DNA of 11,113 nt from Lentzea aerocolonigenes (GTDB lineage Bacteria; Actinomycetota; Actinomycetes; Mycobacteriales; Pseudonocardiaceae): assembly GCF_000955955.1 (NCBI RefSeq), contig NZ_JYJG01000046.1:1-11113 (forward strand), in the 5' to 3' direction. Position 1 is the first letter of the stretch, and every line of letters starts with the position of its first letter. Shown piece after piece: positions 1-6,646 of the stretch. The position numbers were made by a program, and so were the translations under genes. Below the pieces are notes generated by a model. It worked only from the letters and a program-made list of their open reading frames with translations, searched no databases and was not told where the DNA came from.

Positions 1-1787
1 GCTACGAGTACGTCAACATCGACGACTGCTGGGCGCTGCCCGAGCGCAACGCCGAGGGCGATCTCGTCCCGCACCCGACGAGATTCCCCAACGGCATCAA
101 GGCCGTCGCCGACTACGTGCACGGCAAAGGTCTCAAGTTCGGCATCTACACGTCAGCAGGCGTCAAGACCTGCAACAAAGACGGCGGCTTCCCCGGCGGC
201 CTCGGCCACGAGGAGCAGGACGCGAAGCTGTTCGCGAGCTGGGGCGTCGACTACCTCAAGTACGACAACTGCAACAACCAGAACGTCGACGCGAAGCTCC
301 GCTACACCAAGATGCGCGACGCCCTCAACGCCACCGGTCGCAAGATCGTGTTCAGCCTCTGCGAGTGGGGCCAGAACAAGCCGTGGGAGTGGGCGAAGGA
401 CGTCGGCCACCTCTGGCGCACGACCGGCGACATCAGCGACAACTGGAACTCCATGGTGTCGATCGCCAAGCGCAACATGGAGCTCGCCGACTACGCGGGC
501 CCCGGCCACTGGAACGACCCGGACATGCTCGAGGTCGGCAACGGCGGCATGACGGACCTGGAGTACCGCAGCCACTTCAGCCTCTGGTCGATCATGGCCG
601 CACCGCTGCTGATCGGCGCGGACCTGCGCAAGGTCACCCCGGAGACGTTCGAGATCCTGGAGAACCGCGAGGTCATCGCCGTCAACCAGGACAAGCTCGG
701 AACACAAGGCAAGGTGATCCGCAACCAGGGCGGCAACTACGTCCTCGTCAAGCCGCTCAGCAACGGCGACAAAGCCGTGCTGCTGTTCAACGAGAACGAC
801 AGCGCCGCCAACATGTCCGTCACCGCAACAGAACTCGGCCTCGCCAAAGCCGGCGGCTACAAGGTCCGCGACCTCTGGACCAAGACCACCACCCACTCCG
901 CCAACGAGATCAGCGCGGCACTTCCGCCCCACGGCAGCGCCATGTTCCGCATCAGCGCGGCGAACGACTGGTTCCTCTACCCGCCCGCCATCACCACCGC
1001 AGCCGACGGCGCCGTCCTCTACCCCGGCGCGCTCCCGATCGTGCAGCCCGGCAAGTCCGTCACGTACACGACCTCGGTGACCAACACCGGCCGCCTCCCG
1101 ATCGTCCTCGTCCAGGCCACGCTCAACGTCCCGCAGGGCTGGACCGCGAAGGCCACGACCAGCAGCTTCAAGGCGATCCTGCCCGGCCAGAAGTCCTTCA
1201 GGACCACCTGGCAGGTCAACGTCCCGGCGACCGCCCAAGCAGGCCGGTTCCCGATCAACGCGAACTTCACCTTCCACAGCCCGCACGAGAACAACCCGGT
1301 GACCAGGCAGTACGCCGCCGAGGCACTGGTACCGGGCGCCGCTCCGAAGGGCGACCTGTACGTCAGCGACCTGAAGTGGCTCCGATCAGCCAACGGCCAC
1401 GGCCCCGTCGAGATCGACACCACCAACGGCGAGGCCAAGCAGGGTGACGGCGGCCCGATCAAGATCCGCGGCCAGGTCTTCGCCAAGGGCCTCGGCACCC
1501 ACGCCCCCGCGCACATCGAGTACTACACGGGCGGCAACTGCTCGAAGGTCACCGCGACCATCGGCATCCAGGACAACAAGGTCAACCCGCTGAGCCTCGT
1601 GACCTACGAGGTGTGGGCCGACGCCAAGAAGGTGTTCGACAGCGGCCCGGTCACCGGCACGGACCCGGCGAAGTCGTTGGAGGCCAACGTCTCCGGAGCG
1701 ACCGTAACCCGGCTGATCGTCACCGACGGCGGCAACGGCAAGTCCTACGACCACGCGAACTGGGGTGACCTGAAGATCACCTGCTAG
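1..1787 (+). CDS. Secreted GH27 alpha-galactosidase with C-terminal NPCBM (CBM51-type) domain, 5'-truncated by the window
   Basis: The enzyme should release terminal alpha-galactose from oligo- and polysaccharides outside the cell by a retaining mechanism. The reading frame is open from base 3, so the gene begins outside the window. An in-frame GTG at 117 is internal. The fragment has 594 residues and opens with YEYVNIDDCW, the first conserved GH27 barrel motif, so a signal peptide and roughly 50-60 residues are missing. By alignment with human GLA, the nucleophile is Asp88 in YLKYDNC and the acid/base is Asp143 in WRTTGDISDNW. GPGHWNDPDML follows. After the barrel come the GH27 beta domain (about 240-320), a NEW3-type Ig-like domain (about 325-435) and the NPCBM domain (about 455-594), with typical KGLGTHAPAHIEY and HANWGDLKI segments. 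The gene is convergent with tetR and the two share four bases. The family is clear. Exact substrate and the N-terminus are unknown. Confidence 0.95.
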   Translation, partial: YEYVNIDDCWALPERNAEGDLVPHPTRFPNGIKAVADYVHGKGLKFGIYTSAGVKTCNKDGGFPGGLGHEEQDAKLFASWGVDYLKYDNCNNQNVDAKLRYTKMRDALNATGRKIVFSLCEWGQNKPWEWAKDVGHLWRTTGDISDNWNSMVSIAKRNMELADYAGPGHWNDPDMLEVGNGGMTDLEYRSHFSLWSIMAAPLLIGADLRKVTPETFEILENREVIAVNQDKLGTQGKVIRNQGGNYVLVKPLSNGDKAVLLFNENDSAANMSVTATELGLAKAGGYKVRDLWTKTTTHSANEISAALPPHGSAMFRISAANDWFLYPPAITTAADGAVLYPGALPIVQPGKSVTYTTSVTNTGRLPIVLVQATLNVPQGWTAKATTSSFKAILPGQKSFRTTWQVNVPATAQAGRFPINANFTFHSPHENNPVTRQYAAEALVPGAAPKGDLYVSDLKWLRSANGHGPVEIDTTNGEAKQGDGGPIKIRGQVFAKGLGTHAPAHIEYYTGGNCSKVTATIGIQDNKVNPLSLVTYEVWADAKKVFDSGPVTGTDPAKSLEANVSGATVTRLIVTDGGNGKSYDHANWGDLKITC

Positions 1788-2419
1788 TCCGGTTCCTGGT
1801 AGCGCTCCAAGGCCGCGATCATGAGTTCGAGACCGAACTCGAACTCATGATCGTGGTCGTAGGTACCCAGCTCGTCGATCACCTCTGCCGACAGCGGGAA
1901 CGCCGAGACGTCGACGTCTTCGTAGGGCGACAACGCGATCCCGCCGAGCTCCGGCGACGTCGCGACCTCCCTCATCAGCGTTCCCAGCAAGTACGACACC
2001 ATCGCCCGCATCATCCCGACGGCGACCTTGCCCCGGAAGCCGGCGCGTTCGATGTTCCGCAGCGCCGCCTCGATGGTCATGAACCCGGCCTGGCTGCTCA
2101 GCCGCCGCGTCGCCAGCATCACGAACGCGCGGGGATGCTGCCGCGCCAGTTCCCGCACCGCACGCGCGTGCGCCCGGACGTGATCACGCCAGTCGTCGCT
2201 GTCGACGTGGTACGGCCGCGCCTCGGCCATGATCCGCTCGGCCGCGAGATCCACCAGCACGGCCTTGTTCGGCACGTGGTTGTACAACGACATCGTGCCC
2301 GCGCCCAGCTCGGCCGCGAGCCGCCTCATCGAGACGGCCTCCACGCCCTCGCGTTCGATCAACCGCACCGCCGCATCCACGATGCGGGCGCGGTTCAGCG
2401 GTTCGCGTGAGGAGGACAC
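1784..2419 (-). CDS. TetR-family transcriptional regulator (TetR_C-type ligand domain)
   Basis: This is a 211-aa DNA-binding repressor, probably a ligand-responsive homodimer. The helix-turn-helix lies at about residues 28-52 and contains MRRLAAELGAGTMSLYNHV followed by PNK. The SLYNHVxNK form is typical of TetR relatives with a tetracycline-repressor-like C-terminal domain, and the helical remainder (about 70-211) fits that. The start is GTG (2417-2419). There is no clear Shine-Dalgarno. TATGGT on the minus strand ends 8 nt upstream of the GTG and could be the -10 of a leaderless transcript, but no convincing -35 is seen. The gene is divergent from the SnoaL-like gene, with a palindromic operator candidate at 2457-2471, so that gene and tetR itself are the likely targets. 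The 3' end contains a long inverted repeat and shares CTAG with the convergent GH27 gene. The ligand is unknown. Confidence 0.93.
   Translation of the reverse strand: MSSSREPLNRARIVDAAVRLIEREGVEAVSMRRLAAELGAGTMSLYNHVPNKAVLVDLAAERIMAEARPYHVDSDDWRDHVRAHARAVRELARQHPRAFVMLATRRLSSQAGFMTIEAALRNIERAGFRGKVAVGMMRAMVSYLLGTLMREVATSPELGGIALSPYEDVDVSAFPLSAEVIDELGTYDHDHEFEFGLELMIAALERYQEPD
1811..1858 (+). terminator. Long inverted repeat inside the 3' end of tetR; candidate U-less terminator for the GH27 transcript
   Basis: Bases 1816-1831 and 1838-1853 form a perfect 16-bp inverted repeat around a 6-nt loop. In plus-strand RNA the stem extends to 1811/1858 with two G-U pairs, giving 21 bp. In minus-strand RNA those two positions would be C-A mismatches, so the longer stem exists only in the GH27 transcript. 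It begins 24 nt after the GH27 stop, a normal terminator distance, but no U-tract follows. The same DNA encodes the tetR segment HDHEFEFGLELMIA. A tandem CGAACT repeat (1834-1845) allows a competing 7-bp hairpin. The inverted repeat is seen directly. Its role as terminator is inference. Confidence 0.5.
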
Positions 2420-2456
2420 TGGCGGAGACCATACGACGTGGAGTAGCTTCCCTGCG

Positions 2457-2471
2457 ACGTACGGCGTACGT
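2457..2471. promoter_or_regulatory. Palindromic operator candidate between divergent tetR and SnoaL-like gene
   Basis: ACGTACGGCGTACGT is a perfect 7-bp inverted repeat about a single central G, in the 68-bp divergent intergenic region. TetR regulators typically bind such palindromes between themselves and a divergent target. The right edge touches the AGGAGG ribosome binding site of the SnoaL-like gene (2472-2477). A possible -10 (TAGCTT, 2444-2449) would place the palindrome at the start of that transcript. CGACGT also occurs as a direct repeat 21 bp apart (2434 and 2455), about two helical turns. Binding is inferred. Confidence 0.55.
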
Positions 2472-2487
2472 AGGAGGCTCGGCCGGC

Positions 2488-2940
2488 ATGACCGAATCGA
2501 AGGCGCTCAGAGCGCTGCGCGAGGCGATCGTCCTGGAGCACATGGATTGCCAGAACGACTTCGACTTCGACACCTCCCTGAACACGTTTCCGCACCCTCG
2601 GTACGAGATCATGGCGTCCGGCCAGGTGCTCGACGGCGTGGACGAGGTTCGGGCGTACTGGCAGCGCACCCGTGCCACGTTCCCGGACCAGCGCAACAAG
2701 GTCATCGAGGTCCACCACGCCGATGACGCCGTGGTCGTCGAGTTCGAACTGTCGGGAACGCACCTGGGCAGCCTCCTCGGTGAACAACCGACGAACAAGA
2801 CCTTCAAGGTGCGGATGGTCGGTTTCTTCATCTTCGAGAAGGACGTCCTGGTCTGCGAGCGCGTCTACGGTGACACCACGACCGTCATGCAGCAGCTCGG
2901 CCTGCTCAACGCGCCTGACGAGTACGCGGGGCCGTACTAG
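2488..2940 (+). CDS. SnoaL/NTF2-like fold protein (ester cyclase-type), probable TetR target
   Basis: This is a 150-aa cytoplasmic protein of the small alpha+beta cone-fold group that includes SnoaL-like cyclases, NTF2-like hydrolases and many proteins of unknown chemistry. The pattern fits. An N-terminal helix (about 1-25) is followed by FDTSLNTFPHPRYEIM and a GVDEVRAYWQRTRATFPD segment, the usual helix between strands. Then come antiparallel strands at about 72-92 (VIEVHHADDAVVVEFELSG) and 105-130. The ATG at 2488 is chosen because AGGAGG lies at 2472-2477 and because the in-frame GTG at 2407 would run into the divergent tetR. Divergence from tetR and the palindrome between them suggest repression by that regulator. 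The stop is directly followed by the stop of the convergent asparaginase gene, with no spacer. Fold assignment is fairly sure. The reaction is not known. Confidence 0.88.
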   Translation: MTESKALRALREAIVLEHMDCQNDFDFDTSLNTFPHPRYEIMASGQVLDGVDEVRAYWQRTRATFPDQRNKVIEVHHADDAVVVEFELSGTHLGSLLGEQPTNKTFKVRMVGFFIFEKDVLVCERVYGDTTTVMQQLGLLNAPDEYAGPY

Positions 2941-3852
2941 TCACACGTCCTTCTGGAACACCACCCGCACTTCACCGACGACCTGACCACCACCGAGCAC
3001 CGGCACGGACAGGTGTTCCTTGGCCGGCGACACGTCGTAACCCATCGCCGCCAACGCCGTGAGCCCGATCGCCGTGGTAGCGCGCGGGTTTCCGTCGAGA
3101 ACCTTCACCGCGACCGCGTGCCCGGCGGCCGTCGCCAGCACCAGCACGCCCTCGGCGCCGCCCTTGGCCACCACACCCGGCAGCAGCTGCATCACCACGG
3201 TGTTCACGTGGCCGGTCCCGCCGACGTACTCGGGAAACGCCCGCATCGCATCGGCGACCGGCGTGCGCACCAAGCCCTGCATCGCGCGCGCCAAGCCGTG
3301 CAACGACAACGCGTACACGGGCGCACCACAGCCGTCGACCGCCGTGTGCGCGACGGACTCGCCGGAAAGTTGCTCCACCGTGCGCAACACCAGTTGCTGC
3401 AACGGATGTGTTGGCTCCAGATAGGTCTGGGTGGGCCACCGGGCCGCCACGCACGCCGCGAGCATCGCCGCATGTTTGCCCGAACAGTTCATCCGCACCC
3501 GTGACGGTTCCGGCAAACGCTGCCGCGTCTCCTCGTCCTCAGGCCAGGAAGCCGGGCACCGCAACAACCCCACGGGCAGCCCGCCGAGCAGCTGCATCAC
3601 CAGCTCGGCGTGCCGGTTCTCCCCCGTGTGCGATCCGGCCGCGATCGCCAGCGCGGGCCCCTCGAGCAGCGCACCGGCGGACGAACAGGCCAGCGCCTGG
3701 AACGGCTTCATGCACGACCGCGGCAGCACCGGATCCCCCACCGCCCCAACGGACACGCCGGCCTCACCGGACGGCAGCAGGCCGATGACCGAACCGTGGT
3801 GCAGGCTCTCCACGAACCCGTTGCGCGTGACCTCAGCGAGCAGTTCGGGCAC
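2941..3852 (-). CDS. Asparaginase (Asparaginase_II family, Rhizobium etli ReAV-type)
   Basis: This 303-aa enzyme should hydrolyse L-asparagine to aspartate and ammonia in the cytoplasm, since no signal peptide is seen. It matches the Asparaginase_II family (PF06089), which is unrelated to E. coli AnsA/AnsB. Hallmarks are RSCMKPFQA (45-53), SHTGE (74-78), MNCSGKHAAML (121-131) and DGCGAPVYALSL (173-184). From what is known of R. etli ReAV, Ser46-x-x-Lys49 should be the catalytic dyad and Cys123, Lys126 and Cys175 the metal site. Lys250 may match the second catalytic lysine. The GTG start (3850-3852) overlaps the upstream permease gene by 20 bp, so translation is probably coupled. It is the last gene of the four-gene transport operon, which links import of an amino acid or amide to its deamidation. 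Family is secure. Substrate preference is inferred. Confidence 0.92.
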   Translation of the reverse strand: MPELLAEVTRNGFVESLHHGSVIGLLPSGEAGVSVGAVGDPVLPRSCMKPFQALACSSAGALLEGPALAIAAGSHTGENRHAELVMQLLGGLPVGLLRCPASWPEDEETRQRLPEPSRVRMNCSGKHAAMLAACVAARWPTQTYLEPTHPLQQLVLRTVEQLSGESVAHTAVDGCGAPVYALSLHGLARAMQGLVRTPVADAMRAFPEYVGGTGHVNTVVMQLLPGVVAKGGAEGVLVLATAAGHAVAVKVLDGNPRATTAIGLTALAAMGYDVSPAKEHLSVPVLGGGQVVGEVRVVFQKDV

Positions 3853-4600
3853 GACCAGCCTCCAGCCGGTGGGCCAGCCGCGACAGCGCCAGGTTGACCA
3901 CCAAGTAGATGAACGCCACGACGACGAAGGTCTGGATCAGCAGACCGTTGTAGTTCGCGAGCACCCGCCCGTTGAACAACAACTCCGTGTACGACACGAC
4001 ATATCCCAGCGAGGTGTCCTTCAACAGGCTGACAGCCTGCGTCACGAGCAACGGCGTCATGTGCCGAACGGCCTGTGGCAGCACCACGAACCGCGTCACC
4101 GCCCCGTCCGGCATGCCGAGCGACAACCCCGCCTCGCGCTGACCGGGATCGACCGACGAAACGCCCGCCCGGAAGATCACCGCGTAGGAAGCCGCGTGCG
4201 ACAACGCCAGCGGCACGACGAGCTTCCTGAACAGCGGCAGGTTCACGCCGAACGACGGCAGCACGAACAGCATCACGTACACCAGCAGCAGCACCGGAAC
4301 CGTGCGCATGACCTCGGCGTAAGCGCGCGTGAACCGGTTGGGCCGCAACGCGAGCAACAACCCACCCGCCATCGCCAGCACCCCCGTCGCGAACGCCGCC
4401 ACCACCGTCGACCACAGGCCTCCGAGCAGATAACGCCAGACGGGCCAGGTCAGATACGGCCTCCACCGGACCAGGTCCAGCTGCCCGCCCGCCGCGAACT
4501 GCCGCAGCCCCAGCGCGAGCAGCCCCAGCAACACCAGCACGGACACCACCGAGACCCAGAACACCCGGCGCCGGAAACGCGGTCCAGGAGCGTCGAACAT
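3833..4600 (-). CDS. Polar amino acid ABC transporter permease (HisMQ/GluD-like)
   Basis: This is a 255-aa inner-membrane permease of the glutamate/polar amino acid ABC class. A first hydrophobic segment (about 13-33) precedes a periplasmic-side stretch, and then a BPD_transp_1-type core of about five helices (about 58-245). The ATPase-docking EAA loop is REAGLSLGMPDGAVTRFVVL (155-174), followed by PQAVRH. VMRTVPVLLLVY matches the conserved R-x-x-P segment before the core. The ATG at 4598-4600 overlaps the previous permease stop by one base (TGATG). An in-frame GTG farther upstream (4849) would lie inside that gene and adds a non-membrane, Arg/Gly-rich stretch, so it is rejected. The extra N-terminal helix resembles C. 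glutamicum GluD. It presumably pairs with the next permease as a heterodimer. Confidence 0.93.
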   Translation of the reverse strand: MFDAPGPRFRRRVFWVSVVSVLVLLGLLALGLRQFAAGGQLDLVRWRPYLTWPVWRYLLGGLWSTVVAAFATGVLAMAGGLLLALRPNRFTRAYAEVMRTVPVLLLVYVMLFVLPSFGVNLPLFRKLVVPLALSHAASYAVIFRAGVSSVDPGQREAGLSLGMPDGAVTRFVVLPQAVRHMTPLLVTQAVSLLKDTSLGYVVSYTELLFNGRVLANYNGLLIQTFVVVAFIYLVVNLALSRLAHRLEAGRARTAR

Positions 4601-5214
4601 CAGGCCAGCCGCCGTTCCAGCACCCGCGCGCCGAACCCGATCCCCGCGGCCATCACCAGGTAGCAGAGCCCGACCCCGGTGAACACCAGCAACGGCTGGG
4701 CAAGCTCCAGGTTGATCCGTTGCGCCGCACGGGTCATGTCCACCACGCCGACGACACCGGCCAGCGCGGTGGCCATCGTCAACGCGATCGCGATGTTCGC
4801 CAACGGCTGCACCACCCGCCGACCAGCCTGAGGCAGGATCACGTGCCACAACGACTGCCGGAACGACAGCCCCAACGCCCGCGCGGCCTCACCCTGGCCG
4901 GCTGCCACGGAGTTGACGCCCGACCGCAGCGCTTCCGCCACGAAAGCGGCCTCGTACAGCGCGATCGCCGTGAAAGCCGTCCAGAACAACGGCATCTTCA
5001 CGCCCACCTCGGGCAGCCCGAACACGAACAGCACCAGCCACGCGAGCAACGGGATGTTCCGCCACACCTCGACGTAGACCGCACCGACGCCACGCAGCAG
5101 CGGCACCGGCACGATCCGCAGCACCGCAACGACAAGCCCTACGAGCAACGCCGCGCAGAACGACAGCAGGGTCAGCGCGACCGTGTTCAGAAAGCCTTCG
5201 AGGACCAGGCTCAT
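4600..5214 (-). CDS. Polar amino acid ABC transporter permease (HisMQ/GluC-like)
   Basis: This 204-aa permease is the compact partner of the following one, with about five transmembrane helices (about 10-34, 55-70, 77-95, 140-162, 178-196). VEVWRNIPLLAWLVLFVFGL is the family segment preceding the core. The EAA loop is GEAARALGLSFRQSLWHVIL (108-127) followed by PQAGRR, the site that contacts the ATPase. The ATG at 5212-5214 overlaps the binding-protein stop as ATGA. A GTG upstream in the same frame (5289) would lie inside the binding-protein gene. The order binding protein - permease - permease matches gluB-gluC-gluD of Corynebacterium, but no gluA-type ATPase gene is present on either side in this window. 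Class is certain. Substrate is inferred from the asparaginase and the binding-protein type. Confidence 0.93.
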   Translation of the reverse strand: MSLVLEGFLNTVALTLLSFCAALLVGLVVAVLRIVPVPLLRGVGAVYVEVWRNIPLLAWLVLFVFGLPEVGVKMPLFWTAFTAIALYEAAFVAEALRSGVNSVAAGQGEAARALGLSFRQSLWHVILPQAGRRVVQPLANIAIALTMATALAGVVGVVDMTRAAQRINLELAQPLLVFTGVGLCYLVMAAGIGFGARVLERRLA

Positions 5215-6092
5215 GAGGCGATCGCGGGTGGCGACGGGGCGTCGCCGGTGACCACGGTGCCGATCGTCTGCTTCCAGACGTCCTGCCACAGCCCGGACTT
5301 CCCGATCTCGCGCAGCCAGTCGTCGACGAACTTCTGGAACTCCGCGTCACCGTGCTTGATGCCGATGCCGTACGGGTCCTCGGTGAACGGCTCGCCGACC
5401 AGCCGCAACTCGCTGTCCTTCGACGCGTCGGCCACGAGAATCGCCTGGTCCTGCACGTAAGCCTCGCCCCGGCCCTGCTTCAACGCGGTCAGGCACTCGG
5501 GATCGGAGCCGAACTCGACGATGTTCGCGGTGGGAGCGGCGTCCTTCACCGCCTTCACCCCAGGCGTGTTCGCGCCGACGATCACCGTTTTCCCCGCCAG
5601 GTCAGCGGGTTTCGTGATGCCGGACGTGCCCTTGCGCACCGCGATGGACTGGCCGGACTGGTAGTACGGCCCCGCGAACGCGACACGTTCCTTGCGAGCG
5701 GGCGTGATGGTGTACGTCTGGATGATCACGTCGACGGTTCCGTTGGCCAGCAACGGTTCCCGCGTCTCCGAAGTGGCGCTCAGCAGCTCGGTCGACGGCT
5801 TGCCGACGAGGTAGTGCGCGAGCAGTTTGCCGAGGTAGGCGTCGAACCCGGTGAGCTCGCCGCTGATCGGGTCGAGCTGCGAGAGCAACGGGGCGTCCTG
5901 GGAGCCGCCGATGAGCAGCTTGCCGCGCTTCTTGATGCGGTCCACCGCCGAACCAGGCGTGACCTGACCTGTGTAAACGGGCGCCTTGGCGAGCAACGCG
6001 TCGATCTTGCCGCCACCGCCGGGAACCGCGTTCTCACCGCCGGAACACGCGGCCACGAAGAGCAACAGCGCTACTGCGAACAGTCTCCCCAT
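5211..6092 (-). CDS. Glutamate-type ABC transporter substrate-binding lipoprotein (SBP_bac_3)
   Basis: This is a 293-aa lipid-anchored amino acid-binding protein on the outer face of the membrane. A short signal peptide ends in the lipobox VAAC, with Cys16 as the lipidated residue. A Gly-rich linker follows, then a type-II periplasmic-binding fold. Lobe 1 starts near KLLIGGSQDAPLLSQLDP. The stretch IIQTYTITPARKERVAFAGP, followed by YYQSGQ, is the GluB/family-3 signature between the lobes, and DLAGKTVIVGANTPG begins lobe 2. It is the first gene of the operon, and its stop overlaps the next permease start by four bases. The promoter-like hexamers TTGTGT and TAGTTT lie just upstream, with TAGTTT only 6 nt from the ATG, so the mRNA may be leaderless. 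Glutamate, aspartate, glutamine or asparagine are the likely ligands. The sequence alone does not decide. Confidence 0.93.
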   Translation of the reverse strand: MGRLFAVALLLFVAACSGGENAVPGGGGKIDALLAKAPVYTGQVTPGSAVDRIKKRGKLLIGGSQDAPLLSQLDPISGELTGFDAYLGKLLAHYLVGKPSTELLSATSETREPLLANGTVDVIIQTYTITPARKERVAFAGPYYQSGQSIAVRKGTSGITKPADLAGKTVIVGANTPGVKAVKDAAPTANIVEFGSDPECLTALKQGRGEAYVQDQAILVADASKDSELRLVGEPFTEDPYGIGIKHGDAEFQKFVDDWLREIGKSGLWQDVWKQTIGTVVTGDAPSPPAIAS

Positions 6093-6098
6093 ACCCCG

Positions 6099-6128
6099 AA
6101 ACTACTGATCGCGATCAACCGCACACAA
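6099..6128 (-). promoter_or_regulatory. Candidate leaderless promoter of the amino acid transport/asparaginase operon, with spacer palindrome
   Basis: On the minus strand TTGTGT (6128-6123) and TAGTTT (6104-6099) are separated by 18 bp, close to actinobacterial sigma-70 spacing. The -10 ends 6 nt before the ATG at 6092, so transcription would begin at or near the start codon. Inside the spacer, TGATCGCGATCA (6106-6117) is a perfect 12-bp palindrome, a good place for a repressor to block RNA polymerase. The palindrome is directly seen. Promoter and operator roles are inferred. Confidence 0.45.
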
Positions 6129-6135
6129 GATGCGA

Positions 6136-6170
6136 AGAAGCCGCTGTCCAAAAGAGGACAAGCGGCTTCT
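6136..6170 (-). terminator. Rho-independent terminator of cspA
   Basis: AGAAGCCGCTGTCC (6136-6149) pairs with 6156-6170, giving a 14-bp stem with one bulged A and a 6-nt loop. Read on the minus strand it lies 31 nt after the cspA stop and is followed by a T-rich run (TTCGCATCTTGTG). It separates cspA from the amino acid transport operon, whose promoter begins just beyond it. Confidence 0.85.
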
Positions 6171-6200
6171 CACCAGATCAGATGTACTGATCAGTCAGAC

Positions 6201-6407
6201 TCAGACGGCGCGGACGCCCTGGGCCTGCGGGCCCTTCTGGCCCTGACCGATCTCGAACTCGACCCGCTGGTTCTCCTCGAGCGACTTGTAGCCGTTCGCC
6301 TGGATCTCCGAGTAGTGGACGAACACGTCGGCGCCACCGTTGTCAGGGGAGATGAAGCCGAAGCCCTTCTCCGCGTTGAACCACTTGACGGTGCCCTGTA
6401 CTGCCAT
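6201..6407 (-). CDS. cspA: CspA-family cold shock protein
   Basis: This 68-aa single-stranded RNA/DNA-binding protein has the OB-fold of the cold shock domain and acts as an RNA chaperone in the cytoplasm. RNP1 is KGFGFI (14-19) and RNP2 is VFVHY (28-32). [11 protein letters not shown] at the N-terminus and [14 protein letters not shown] at the C-terminus are typical of actinobacterial CspA proteins, and the length is standard. The ATG at 6405-6407 has a strong AGAGGAG site about 8 nt upstream. The gene is single, with its own terminator at 6136-6170 and an upstream region containing inverted repeats. Such genes are often abundantly expressed and, in other bacteria, post-transcriptionally controlled through a long leader. 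Whether this copy is cold-induced cannot be told. The symbol is by family, not orthology. Confidence 0.97.
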   Translation of the reverse strand: MAVQGTVKWFNAEKGFGFISPDNGGADVFVHYSEIQANGYKSLEENQRVEFEIGQGQKGPQAQGVRAV

Positions 6408-6424
6408 CTTGCTACTTCTCCTCT

Positions 6425-6646
6425 AACAGGTGCCGGATCGCGCTCGCGACCACCGGGTCAAGCTGGGGAGCAGCGTTCTCTCCGGAACCTGGAGAAACCA
6501 CACGCTCACTAACTTCGCTTCCGCGAGCGTGGGACACGAACACGAAAACGTACGACCATAGACAGTCAACCACGACGCCCCGCTCCCAGTCGAGCACTCG
6601 ATCTCACTGCTATCGTGAGACCCCAAATGAGCACGCGGAGGTACTC
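6425..6646. promoter_or_regulatory. Divergent intergenic region of cspA and the 75-aa gene, with inverted repeats
   Basis: These 222 bases are less GC-rich than the flanking genes and carry several inverted repeats. CACGCTC (6501-6507) pairs with GAGCGTG (6525-6531). TCTCC (6479-6483) pairs with GGAGA (6491-6495). TCGAG/CTCGA surrounds CA at 6590-6601. TCTCAC (6602-6607) pairs with GTGAGA (6615-6620). The first two would lie in a long cspA leader if TTGACT (6570-6565, minus strand) is its -35, although no good -10 is seen 16-18 bp downstream. The last encloses TATCGT (6611-6616), a possible -10 for the plus-strand 75-aa gene without a clear -35. A 61-codon minus-strand frame (6412-6597) is open here but is not supported as a gene. 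Confidence 0.35.

Noticed and set aside
153..1286. 377-codon minus-strand frame opposite the GH27 gene
   Set aside because: Low-complexity Arg/Val/Gly/Asp translation, no ribosome site or motif. The opposite strand holds clear GH27 catalytic motifs.
2407..2487. Upstream extension of the SnoaL-like protein to a GTG at 2407
   Set aside because: It would overlap the divergent tetR start and the operator region, while AGGAGG precedes the ATG at 2488.
3431..4663. 410-codon plus-strand frame over the asparaginase and permease genes
   Set aside because: Gln/Arg/His-rich translation typical of antisense to GC-rich membrane-protein genes, and it crosses the ends of two real overlapping genes.
4601..4849. 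Upstream extension of the first permease to a GTG at 4849
   Set aside because: The extra residues are Arg/Gly-rich and lie inside the other permease gene. The ATG at 4600 with TGATG coupling is far more natural.
6412..6597. 61-codon minus-strand frame just upstream of cspA (GTG start)
   Set aside because: No ribosome site seen, mixed third-position composition in the middle, and it fills the expected cspA leader. The last 15 codons look protein-like, so a small upstream peptide is not fully excluded.
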